Made by a program: the position numbers and the translations under genes. Positions 23,838-34,847 of a stretch of DNA of 64,000 bases are shown here, piece after piece (position 1 is the stretch's first letter; each line of letters starts with the position of its first letter). The DNA is from Dryococelus australis (lineage: Eukaryota; Arthropoda; Insecta; Phasmatodea; Phasmatidae), in contig CM056994.1 of the NCBI GenBank assembly GCA_029891345.1, forward strand, positions 223,463,491-223,527,490, read 5' to 3'. The notes beneath the pieces were generated by a model. It ran no database searches. It was not told where the DNA came from and saw nothing but the letters and a program-made list of their open reading frames with translations.

Positions 23838-25720
23838 TGTCTGATCATGTAAAATAATAAAGTTTAAATTATCTATTTTACTACGGTCATAAGTAAGAGC
23901 ATTTAAATAACGTTACTGTCATTGGGCGAAACAACTCGCGTAGAAAAATAATGATGTACCGAAATTATGTTTATAGTTGTATATTGTAAAATGAAGTGAT
24001 TTGCTGGGTATTCTATGTATTAGGCATAATGAATGAGATAAGTGGAATGAAATAACTTTAGTCCACGATTCCTTAATATTCCTAATTAGAATTACATATA
24101 GTTGAATGATCCTAAATGCCATCAGGTAGCCCAATATTTGGTGTTCTATATTGTCAGAGAGAACGAAATGATAATGAAGATTGCTATAGTTGTATTAATA
24201 GGTACAGATGGTAAGTGCAGTTCACGGGCAAATACCTGTTGTATTTCTGGAGATTCATTAACTAATCGCTAACGTCTGCTCGTGTGGACGACGCGTATTT
24301 AACGCTCCTCCGTAATCTGCAAGTTACGGGCATGACACGTGGCTCGGAAATCTCAGTGCCTCGTGCATGATCTGTATTTACGTCGATCCCTCAAGAGGAT
24401 ATCTGCTTTGTGAGAAGGTGAGGTGAACTGTTCCATGTACTATGCTTTTATTTTCGTAGTACCTAAACATAGCCTCGCTTGTCCCAACTAAGTAGTTGGT
24501 GTAACATTTTGAATTAAAGTTAATGCGTTCTTTATGTCGACTACGTAAAAACTGCCAATAAATAACACAAAACTACTGGGGGGGGGGGGCACTGTAGATA
24601 GCCGTTAGTTGACTTAGTCATTAGATATGAAACGATATTTTGGCAAAGTAGGTTTAAGAACATTTCCATTTAACATCATTACTTCATGTATCGTGCTAGG
24701 CAAATAATTATTGTAAATTACTCTTAGGCACGACCATAAAACTAGACGTATGGTGTTCGGTGTTATAAGCCAGCTTCGAAGGAAAATAAGTTAGCAATAC
24801 AAAGGCAGAGCAACATTTAACACAATATCGGTTTTTGCTCTATACTAGATATCTGCAATTTCGTTCTCAATGAAATGACCCGGACCGGCTGAAATCGACG
24901 AAGGAGTGGAGCTTTTTTACTTCCACACGTATCGTTCAAAGCTGTGGAAAGAATCCTAAATGTTCAGACTAACAAATGTGTTTCAGCTGTGGATGGCTGA
25001 ATAAAGAAACGTGTTGTATCGGGGTGACGTAAATAACTTAAAATAATCAATAAAAAAAATTAAATTCTGGCCCTCATTTTTTTTAGGACAATAAAGTAAA
25101 TAAACTTTTGGTTTTCTCGAATTATTTCAATTACCTATCAGTTTTAAATATTTGGAGACATTGTTTTTGCAGTGCACTGAAGGGACAGTGTTGAACTCGC
25201 AATCAGGTGACCTATTTGTGCTGATATACAAATGACTTGATTAACTCTGAAAACATGATACTTAGCTGATAGTTAATGTCATATATCTACATGGTTTGGT
25301 ATGTGTTTCTGATCTAATCATTTGTTGAATACCTGCTCTTTCTCATAGATATAAAAAATAAATACAATACAAATCTTTCTTGCAAGCTGATAAGGTTCCT
25401 TGCCTTTGATTTACACATGTGGTTCATGGGCAGAGCAGACTGTGTAAATGAAATAATCTATGTAGAAATTTTGTCTAATGGTCAGTTTATCTGTTAACTA
25501 AATACCACTGTTCTTTTTTATTTTTTTTGTTGTATTTTGTTACTAGTAGGTGTTTGTACATCACCTTTATTTGTTTGCTGGAATTAAAAATAATACAGTT
25601 TTCGTAACTGTGATTTGTTCAAAGAGAAATGATTTAATATACATTATACACTTGCTAATTATTTATATCAAATTCTTTGTGCAATATTTGTGTGTATGTG
25701 TGTGTTGTTAGCGCATGCGC

Positions 25721-25797
<77 letters not shown>

Positions 25798-26318
25798 CTG
25801 CGTGTTCACATATGTTAAATGAGATAATTAAATTTTTGAAGAAAAGACTGGCGAGGGCTGCAGAAATAATATTTTTACGTAATGGACGCTAAACGCGTAC
25901 AAAGCGGTCCAAGGCCGTCGCAGAACGTCTAGAGTTATTAGACGGTGTTTAGCACGATGCTGTGTGGTTAACGCTGGTGCCAGCAGTTCTTAAGAGCTTT
26001 GACCACGGAGAAATGTTATCCTATTATATAATAGGACGATCTCTGCCTGGTGGTCTGTCCGCCTTTAATACTTCAAATTCCCTTGAAACTCGACAGAAGT
26101 TCTTCAAATTTTGCAGGGCCAATCCTCAGAGCAAAATACAGGCCAAGTTCGAATTTCAGCAAGATCAGATTACGCAATCATTACCGTTTACCTTAAAAAC
26201 TAATTTTTTAATTACTTTTTTCGTATGAAAGTTTTGTATTAATGCATAGAGATTATTGCATAAAGATATGAAGGAACTGGAATATAATTTTTGTTTACTT
26301 TAAATGTCTCGCTTCAAT
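23838..26318. other. Stretch without supported genes
   Basis: It contains a G run (about 24579-24589) and the (GA)n block at 25722-25796. Short frames such as 25962-26228 show no family motif. Confidence 0.4.
25722..25796. repeat. (GA)n microsatellite
   Basis: About 75 bp of AG/GA dinucleotides with two GG interruptions. It accounts for the RERERE open frame at 25677-25892. Confidence 0.95.
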
Positions 26319-26502
26319 GTTGAGTTAATTTCCAAGTGGGGCCACAGTGGCTGAGTGGATAGAGCGATTCCAAGTGGGGCCACAGTGGCCAAGTGGATAT
26401 ATAGATATCAAATGGGGTTTTAGTGGCTCAGTGGATAGAGCGATTCCAAGTGGGGCCACAGTGGCTTAGTGAATAGAACTAGATCCAACGTTGAGTTAAT
26501 TT
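26319..26502 (+). mobile_element. Four tandem SINE heads flanked by a 13-bp target-site duplication
   Basis: GTTGAGTTAATTT at 26319-26331 is repeated exactly at 26490-26502. Between them lie four head-to-tail units of 37-39 bp: CCAAGTGGGGCCACAGTGG, then CTGAGTGGATAGAGCGATT, and variants (one has GGGGTTTTAGTGGCTCAG, the last is shortened). GTGGCTCAGTGGATAGAGCG is a classic tRNA-type A-box region; no B box or SINE body is present. The duplication indicates that the array integrated as a single retroposition product. Confidence 0.8.
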
Positions 26503-28041
26503 CACATAATTCTTTTTCAGTCTTTGTATGATAAAAATTTGTAACATCGTAGGCACGTGACAATACTAAAAAAAAAAAAAAAGCCAGGGGCTGGGCCCCT
26601 AGTTTTATATAAATGTACCACGTAGTAGTCTACTGCTCAGCTTTTGGAAACTGTAAGTAAATATACTCCCCCCCCCCCCCTTACCAACAAAATAAATTAA
26701 GAGCATAGTTATCGCAAATACATATCAAAATCTCAATTTTGCTGTTCCAGAAATGTACAAATAATTCAAACTATTCTTGGTGCAGAAATGAGATAATTCA
26801 CGCTGAAATAATATCCCCAGAGCTGCTTCATGGCGTTTATAAAACCGTACAATGGGATGTTTTTGCAATTTAATAAAAAATTGCTGAAAAAAATTTAAGT
26901 TTTTGATTTGTGGCTGCCTCTGAATTTTTGTAAAAAAAAAAAATAATAATACGATAACCATACCTTAAAATCAACTAAACAAGACCTTTCCGTTGCCTCT
27001 ATACAATGTCCTGCAAATAGTCTGGTTAATTTTATTTGTTCATTATAAAAACTGTAAAAATGTTACTTTGACATGTCATTTTGAAAAAAACTATGAAATT
27101 TATAAAATTATCTGAAAAAAAAATTGTTAAAGATAATGTCTACAAGCTGTGGTACAAGTATAAAACTACGAATTCTTGTGGGGCCAACGCCCTTAATCAG
27201 AAACAAACACGAGGCCTGCTGAATGCACTTCCAAATGGAAGAGTAAAGGCCGATTCACATTGAAGTTGGAGCTATTTGCTTTAACTTACAGATAGAACAG
27301 CGGTGTACTCAAATTGAATTAATAGCGAAGTATACATAAATTTTCCATCCGAGAAGTTTATCCAACATCAATATAACGTAAAGGTAACGTAGTGTTCGTT
27401 GGCCAGTCTGGATTAATTTTTATTCCTGCCAACTGCATTATCATTTGTATATTATGCAACGATTGTAACATACATTGGAGTAAAGCTAAATTCATGTTTG
27501 TTTTAATGATAAATAAATTAACGATTTGATGAGCTCTGGATTGAAAGGATACCTTTAATTGCAAATTGGCGGCACTCTATGTAAAACATGAGAATTATTG
27601 GCACGTCGAGGAAAACGTTTTATATATTGTAACAACTGCTGATATGTACGTTAAATTACAAACTAACCTTTTATTTTCAGACCATACGTGCGATTTGGCA
27701 GTAGTGAATTACCACTTATCAACGATGACCCTTGCCTAAGGCTCGATCTCATCCGCCATGTTGAATTTTCAATTTATGTACCATTTCTTTGCAATGAAAT
27801 ACCTTAATATTTCTTCTTTTGGTATATTACATTTCACAAATGCCTACAAATGTAGTCACCAAATTTTATCAATGCCTTAGCTGGTAATGATAAAATGGTG
27901 AGAATTTATTTGTAATTTAAATGTGATGTTACAATAAATTAGTCATAACTATGTAACAATAGTTTATTATTTATGTTTGTTCTGGAACGTTTTAGTTTCA
28001 AAATAAGTGTTCCCGAACAACTGAAATAGGGTAAAAATCAG
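26503..28041. other. Stretch without supported genes
   Basis: A-rich tracts (26568-26582), a C run (26669-26680) and AT-rich sequence. No domain-bearing frame. Confidence 0.4.
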
Positions 28042-28407
28042 TAAAGAATGTTCATGATAAAGTGACGACTTTTGAAATAAACCTTACAAATAGTCACTGC
28101 TCCTGCCTGCGTATATTTTAACGGGTGCACTAGTGAAATGCGCTTAGTAAAATTGGCAACGATGGAAGGGAAGGTAGCTCCATAGCTCAACGTCGAATAA
28201 GAAGTGTTAGGTAACAATTTGTGATAACAAAATTATTTCTATCACTTTTTTTATGCACCGAAGTGTAAAAATTAACAGATTTTTTAAATATTTATTTTTA
28301 TAATATCCTTACAGTTTCACTTGACCGACATATGAAGAAAGCGATGAGGCCTATGGCAATGGCAATTTGGTTAAGGAGGAAGAATAAACAACCGTGAACA
28401 TCCTATA
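28042..28407 (+). mobile_element. MITE family 1A, copy 3 (right end shortened)
   Basis: The left TIR is AAAGAATGTTCATGATAAAG. The interior matches the 11711 copy (AACGTCGAATAAGAAGTGTT, TATGGCAATGGCAATTT, AGGAGGAAGAATA). The right end jumps from that block straight to ACCGTGAACATCCTATA, missing about 35-40 bp including the subterminal TTCAAAAGTG segment, so it has an internal deletion. Confidence 0.8.
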
Positions 28408-28858
28408 ATTCGACATGAAGTGTTCACGCAGCGCCGTAACTGCAGTGTTAACATAGGCACGATTTTACACTTTAAAAAAAAATTCTCGTACAAATATATG
28501 GCAAAAGTGTAGTAAGGAGCATAGTGCGGGCGTGGCCGTTAGCCGTGCGTTGCCATGTCGTGCTGGAACAGCAGCAGTCCGTGGCACGGCTACGGACACA
28601 AGGATTAGGTCATCGCACGTTTTGAAGAATATTATGTTGGGGGGGGGGGGGGTTACGGGTTCGACCGCCCTCTGTTACCAGGCGAGGTCGCATCACAAAC
28701 ACGGCACTGCACACGCGCAATTATGCCGCGCACACTCGCCATTCCGGACAATTCCGCCATCTCACGCCAAATAAACACAAGTTCATCATACTCCGGGGAG
28801 GGAGGTACATTAAAGACCCGCTCAGTCGACGAAGGCTGCTCCCGCTTTGGCGAAAGAA

Positions 28859-29070
28859 CTGTTTGGTAAAATTGTAATTGTAAAGGCCTTTTTACCGTCC
28901 CCCGCCTTTATGCTTGAAAGCTTAGCAGGGGACGGTTTATAGAGCTACTTGTAACCTTACTTATACGAAACGAACACCCATACCTTACCCGGGATTCGAA
29001 CCCAGAGCCTCCCGCACCCCAGATCGGTGGTGCACCAACCGACTGCGCAACGGGAGGTCGGCTGTTTGGT
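28859..29070 (-). repeat. tRNA-derived SINE family A, flanked by a short direct repeat
   Basis: On the minus strand the element reads GCCGACCTCCCGTTGCGCAG then TCGGTTGG (A box), GGGTTCGAATCCCGGG (B box), and a body with AAACCGTCCCCTGC and GGCGGGGGACGG. It ends in an ACAATT-rich tail. CTGTTTGGT occurs on both sides (28859-28867 and 29062-29070), consistent with a target-site duplication; the SINE body is about 28871-29061. It is much better preserved at the tRNA-related end than the family B copies here. Confidence 0.9.
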
Positions 29071-29489
29071 TAAAAAAAAAAAAAATATTTGTGGCTCTGA
29101 TTTGGCCAACACGGTGATAGCTGCATTGAAACCATAATGGCGTGCTGCATGTGGAGTTATACCCGTAGTCTGGGATTTGTGGACTTTTTAATTGTTTTTC
29201 AAAAAAATAATATTTTAATGGCGATGAGACAAAGCATGTTTTGTTGCTGTAACGATAGTTATTTCATACGTTAAACATATTTTCTACCTAATAGGCGAGG
29301 AATCAAAATATTTTTACATTAAGGAAATGCTCCTGACATTCAGTTAAAATTAGGATGAATATCGGATGCATTAGAGTGACTCCTAAGGGTTAGTACTTGA
29401 ATAAAAGTTCCTTTTTCAGCCCACTTTCCGAATATGAGATCACTTTCCTATCTGTGTGTATGTGGGTTTCATTGTGAGTGCTCCCCCAC

Positions 29490-30020
29490 CCCCCTCCCAG
29501 GATTTTGAACGCGTGAACCGAATTTTACCAAACTCGGTACACATATATAAATAAGTAAGGACACCTGCCCTATATAGTTTTCCACCACGCCGGGCACTTA
29601 CCTACTCTAATTATGGTGGCCATTTTAAAATTTAGGGCAAGGTCATCTCGGAAACCATTCAGCCTATTTTAACCAAAGTTTGTAACAACGCAAGTTGTAA
29701 GTATTAAATTCAAAAGTTAATGTTGTGGTTGGGCCACCATTTGGGAAGATAGCGCCACAAGAATAAATAAAGCGTTTACATTGTATCTCGAAAGCTACTC
29801 AACCTATTTCCCCCAGATTTGGCACCTAAGTAATACTATGATTGGCCAGGTAAATGTAAGTTATTTAACTTTATTAGGCACGTATTTTCAGAATGGTGGA
29901 CATACAAATATTTTAGGTTCGTTTGGTACTACTTGATCAACTTCAACCAAATTTTGTACACTGACAGTATCTATTACAGGCATCATATAAACCAAACAAC
30001 AAACACTTTTTCCGCCATTT
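29490..30020. repeat. Degenerate long-period tandem repeat
   Basis: Four loosely similar units of about 150 bp contain variants of TCTCGGAAACCATTCAGCC then TATTTTAACCAAAGTTTGTA. The matching later blocks are CTACTCAACCTATTTCCCCC, AGATTTGGCAC and CAACTTCAACCAAATTTTGTA. Each is followed by a CACCATTTGGGAAGATAGC or CGCCATTTTGGAAAATAGC block. The element type is unknown; it has no coding capacity. Confidence 0.55.
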
Positions 30021-30728
30021 TGGAAAATAGCCCCACGTAAAAAATCGAATGGTGTAGTTTAATTTTGAATGTAGACTATACATTCGAAACTGCAATGCCA
30101 AACTCCATTCCCCGATTTTATCGTCAGATTTTCTGGATTGCCTCCCACTATGGTCGCAAATCAAATTTAAATACGTATTCTGGTCGAAAACGTATGTCAT
30201 AGTATAAAATTAAATTGAACCTTGAGGTGTGGGTCAGATCGACGTACAGCACATGTTTTATGTTCTTTTTTTGCAAGTTCCATGTTGAATACATAATAAA
30301 TAAATAAATACAAAACGTATTTTCTATTTTATTTATAATCCTAGGTTTGCAGAAAATTAACTACATCAGGGTAATTGTGGAGATTTTTTTTTCTTTACTC
30401 GCATCCTTCCCTGGCTTTGTGTATTTGGAGTTTCTGTCGAGTCGTGATCGACAAATTTTGATTTACAACATCAGTGTACCTATTGCCTATTCATAACCTT
30501 AATGTAATATGTAAAACAGGAGTACAGCCCTCTAATTTGCTTTCTGTAGTGTACTCTAGTCTCTACCTAGGAACCAATATCCCACCTCCCATTGATGTGC
30601 CATCTTGTGTCTAGGTGAGGGTTCCTCGGGGTGCCCACGTTTCAGTCGCGATTGTGGTACGTAGGTGATGCAGTCCGGAGGGCACCCGACTGTTGTGGGA
30701 AACTGAGGAGAAGAAAAGGGGGGGGGGG

Positions 30729-30995
30729 GTGCACAGGGGTTAGAGCCCTCGCCTCCCACTAAGACAACCGGGTTCGATTCCCGGTGGTTTAGCTCCCGGA
30801 TTTTCGCGTGTGGGAAGCGTGTCGGATGATGCCGCTGGTTGGCGGGTTTTCTCGGGGGTCTCCCGTGTTTCCTCCGCCCTTGCATTCCGCCATCGCTCCA
30901 TACTCGCCTCGCTTCACCCACGTCGGATCGACTGTCCAAACCTCTCCACTGCCTCGTCGTGGGGAAACTATAGCAATGCAACCACAAGACGCCGT
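30729..30995 (+). repeat. tRNA-derived SINE family B
   Basis: A perfect B box (GGGTTCGATTCCCGG) is followed by the family body GATGCCGCTGGTTGGCGGG, TTTTCTCGGGGGTCTCCCGT and CTTGCATTCCGCC. The head (CAGGGGTTAGAGCCCTCGCC) is preceded by a G homopolymer. The best-preserved B box among the family B copies here. It explains the opposing open frames at 30556-30987 and 30808-31022. Confidence 0.85.
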
Positions 30996-31399
30996 CGCGA
31001 CGTTTGGTTAATTTCCTGGTAGAGTGCGTAAAATATAAATTGACGCGTAAACTTGCTATGTGACGTCTTCGGATCTTTGAAATCCAGTGCTGAAAACTTA
31101 AGAAACAACAATCGTAGATAGATGTGTGTAATTATTATGTGATCAAGCTATTTACGAGTGTGAGACATTATTTGACGCAATACTTTGCGCTGCAGAAACA
31201 TTTTCATGGCACACTCGCAAAACATAAGTTCGCGAATTTGTCGGAAATTCTTGCCTGCGATTATTCTAGGATTTTTCTATATCGGCCATCAGAATCCTGT
31301 GTGAATTTTAATGATCGTGTTTATCACTAATTTAAGTCCCACGACCCTTTAAATTTCACCAGGTATGATTTTCTTACTAACGATCGCTGTCGGCAGTCT

Positions 31400-31480
31400 T
31401 CAAAGAAGCCTCGCTGATCGTGCAACTAGAAGCCCCTCCTCGCCCCTCTTCAAACATCAGGGTTCGAATCTGGACTTGGG
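31400..31480 (+). repeat. tRNA-like scrap next to a MITE
   Basis: A B-box match (CAGGGTTCGAATCTGG, 31458-31473) sits directly left of the MITE at 31481. No convincing A box or body was found, so this is a fragment of uncertain origin. Confidence 0.35.
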
Positions 31481-31888
31481 TAGGCTGTTCACGGTGAAGT
31501 GGGCACTTTTAGAAGCCATGCTGAAGATCCGCTTGTAAGCATGTTGTGTATTCTTCCGCCTTATGTAAAATTAACAATGCTATGGACGTTATCACTTTAT
31601 TCATGCGTCGATCAGGTAACATTGTGGAAATATTAGAAGAGTAAATATGTTAATTTTTACACTTCTATATATAAAAAAAAAACAGAAAGCGAAAGAAATA
31701 ATTTAAGTTATCACAAATTGTGACCCAACACTTCTTATTCGACGTTAAGATATTGAACTACTTTCCCTCGCTCAACTTTACTGGGCGTATGTCGCTCAGT
31801 GCGCCCGTTAAAATATATGCAGGTACAAGCAGTGACTTTTTTATAACGATGATTTGAAAAGTGCTCACTTTATGGTGAACAGCTTTTA
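31481..31888 (-). mobile_element. MITE family 1A, copy 4 (reverse)
   Basis: The TIRs are TAGGCTGTTCACGGTGAAGT and ATGGTGAACAGCTTTTA. The interior (GTGTATTCTTCCGCC, TATTCATGCGTCGATCAGG, CTTATTCGACGTTAAGA) is the reverse of the 11711 copy. Confidence 0.85.
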
Positions 31889-33300
31889 TCCAACATGGCG
31901 ATTTTAACTAATGATTGGTAGTTTCTCCTCGTGGTATTCCCGTTTCTCCCACATTTGAGTTCAGATGGAGGCCTTTACATTTCACCTACAGAAATGTTCT
32001 AACATGGGCCGATGCTACCCTAGCCCTTAACTACACTATAACTACAAGCGCGACCCTTGTTAAGGCGCCTTCCATATACGAGGATATGGGTTCAAATCTC
32101 AGTTAAGCTACGAATATATGTGTTGTCGTTTTCATACTTCTTTCCTTGAAAATTTAGGCGTATGGAATCAAGGAAATGTAAACATTCATTTATGTGTGTC
32201 GAACCCCATGGTAACTCTTTAACCACCTTGCAGTTTGTATAGTCCATTCACGTTTTCTTGGACCCTTTTGGAATCGAACCTTTGAAAAATTAACCCTAGG
32301 AGTAATATGTCTACCTGTTTTTCCAATAATTTGTATTCCACAAATATTTAATACTTTGATTAACTTTAGAGTAGTGTTTTATTGAATAAATGAAACTTTA
32401 CCTTAGTATCTTATAGAGATCATCGACGTGTTGCAATGACCGGTAAGAAATAGTTCAGTTAAAATATTTTGACCTCGTTTTTATGTTTACTATTTGTAAG
32501 TTAAACGTTGCCAATTGATATATTTGTATTAGTTAGCACTGACGGAAACCCATTTCATTGTTGCAGTTGAAAATATCCGCGCCAATGCCATGCCCGTGTG
32601 TAGGCTGGTGTTTTTTTCCCGTCCGGAATAAAGGTTCAATGCGCGAAGCAGAGCGTGTCGCTCTCTCGCTTTCGCTCTCTCCCCCCCTCCCCTTTTATCT
32701 CTTCTCTCTCGGGAAGATTGTACCACCTGTGTATCAGGAAAAGTATACATTTTCTTATTTCTAATTTCAGCACATTTCATACCAATTGCATCAACAATAA
32801 TGATGTTTAAGATTGTAATTTACAACTGAAACGAGATGTTATTGTATAAATACGTATTATATGTTATTTAGATGCAACGACATATTTTAGATGCGATGGC
32901 GCAACACAACTCGTTGCGCGATACTAACAAATCCAGCAGGTTGGCGACGTGGTGTGGAAAGGAGAATCTAGAATTTGATCAACTTCCCCCTAGTCCATGC
33001 CCTAGCCACGCGCTTGTCCCAATATGGCGGGAGGCGGGTGATTATACCCGTTTTTATAGTGCCTTACGATTTGCAGTGGTGTGGGATTCGCTAACTAGCT
33101 CTCGAGGTGTTCCGATCGGATAGTTTGTTACGAATTGTTGTCAGAAAAGTGCATCGCAAACGGTTCTGAGTGAAATCTGTATTCTACCTTTTCTAGTAGT
33201 GATAGTGTGTATTACTGCCTTGTGTAATATTCATGACGTCACTTTGCAGATGAGACAGCTACGCCTACCTCTATCGCAGTGAGTAATAATCTGCCATTCT
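31889..33300. other. Stretch without supported genes
   Basis: A tRNA-like piece at about 32045-32105 carries a B-box match (GGGTTCAAATCTC) with no clear A box. A TC-rich patch lies at 32660-32710. The 83-codon frame at 32872-33123 has no recognisable motif. The 5' UTR of the downstream LINE may begin within the last few hundred bases. Confidence 0.4.
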
Positions 33301-33389
33301 AATGGGGGATAACATCATGGAGCACGAGGTGAGGTGTCGTTGATGCTTGTCTTGCAGATGACCGATCGTAATCTTCACAACACTATCCC

Positions 33390-34620
33390 GAGGTTTCGAA
33401 GGATCAACTTGCGTCACCTGCCGCATCTACTTTGCAGAAAGATTTATTACCTTCTGATCATCGCCAAACGACTGTGTCATTGTACAGTAGGACATTTCTG
33501 GGATCGTACATTGTCTTTGTCGAAAGTATAGACAAGAATATCGGTAATATTCATCCTGTGTCTGTAGGGAAGAAACTGCACGGATTATCTAAGGACATCA
33601 TACAAATTCAAAGGGCGGGTCCAAATCGCCTTGAACTGATTATGAAAACGGCGCAGGCCACCAATGATATACTTACACATGCTCATCTTAGCCAACATCA
33701 ATTGAAAGGGACCATTCCACTTTGCCTTCTACAAAGGCAAGGCCTTATATATGGAATCACATTGGATCTATCAGAACAAGAAATCTTTGATGGTATTGAA
33801 ACTCCATATGGATTACTTAAAGTAGAACGAATGTCCAAACGTTTTTATGGATCCAATGAAACAGTTTACCGACCCACCAAACTTATTGCTGTAACCTTTT
33901 CGGGTTAACTATTACTCGACAGAGTCTTGGTTTACAAACACCTATACAGTGTTAAACTTAAGATCCAATCAGTTATTATGTGCAATAAGTGTCACCGTTT
34001 TGGGCACACTGGGAAGAATTGTTGCAGTACAAAAAGCAGTTGCCCTGCTTGTGCAGGTGACCATCAGATTTCGGAATGCACGGCGGAAATGCCTTCTTGT
34101 CCCAATTGCCGTGGTTCTCATTTGGCTACGGATAGAGAGAAGTGCCCCCATTGGATCCTTGAACAGAAAGTAAAACAAACAATGGCTACACTCAATTTAG
34201 GTTATTCTGCAGCGAAGAGGAAGGTTCTTGATAAGTTCAAAAATCTTCAAGATACAGATGGTGATTTATTACATTCTGCATGTCCTGGGACTAAGGACTA
34301 CTGTACCCTCTTTCCTGACAGGATCCCGGTATGTGGAAGAGAAAATCCTGGCGTACCTTGTTAATCACCTCCGATTGCTGTCCCCACATCTGCCACTTAT
34401 GCTGATTGTGTTAAAACCTTTGCCAAACGCCAGTTAGAAGATACTGGGAAAACCCCTGCTGCAAAGGCTATCGTTTTGCAACGCCCAACAAAACTGCATG
34501 TTGATCATCGTATCTTGCCTCCTCAACAATCTTCGAAGTCAATATCTGTGGCCCAATACTTTTCTCAGTTTAATCCTGTTGGTGAACACACCGGTAATGG
34601 GATAGTCCTCCGTCGAGTTT
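33390..34620 (+). pseudogene. LINE ORF1 (gag-like nucleic-acid-binding protein), broken
   Basis: The first open part (33432-33908) ends with YRPTKLIAVTFSG, the region preceding the knuckles in I-type gag proteins. A stop and frame change follow. The next open part (33927-34364) contains CNKCHRFGHTGKNC, CPACAGDHQISEC and CPNCRGSHLATDREKC (33981-34145), three CCHC zinc knuckles that bind element RNA. A further frame change lies near the 3' end. In the family, ORF1 coats the RNA to form the retrotransposition particle; that role is inferred from the family. Confidence 0.8.
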
Positions 34621-34847
34621 AAGACCACTCTGTACAGGGACCACCGGCTGTGGCGCGTTCTTCCTAAGATAACCCTTCGACCAGCTATACTGCTTTCTAT
34701 GATATTCTCTTAAAATTAATCGCATTAATGGATCCCCCATGCTACAAGGTAACCCTGTCTTGCAGGAAGTTGTCACCGAGGTGAAGAGGATTGTTAGTGA
34801 TACAGTAAGCAGCTCTTAGTTTTCTGTTCCTTTATATATCTCCTATC

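Noticed and set aside
25677-25892. RE-repeat protein
   Set aside because: Translation of a (GA)n microsatellite.
30556-31022. Overlapping 143-, 67- and 70-codon frames
   Set aside because: All cross a family B SINE and follow its GC-rich composition on both strands.
32872-33123. Possible host exon upstream of the LINE (83 codons)
   Set aside because: A splice-acceptor-like TTTAG precedes the ATG, but no protein motif and no partner exon could be recognised.
33334-33531. 65-codon frame at the start of the LINE
   Set aside because: It is in a different phase from the gag-like frame that starts at about 33390 and shows no gag motif.
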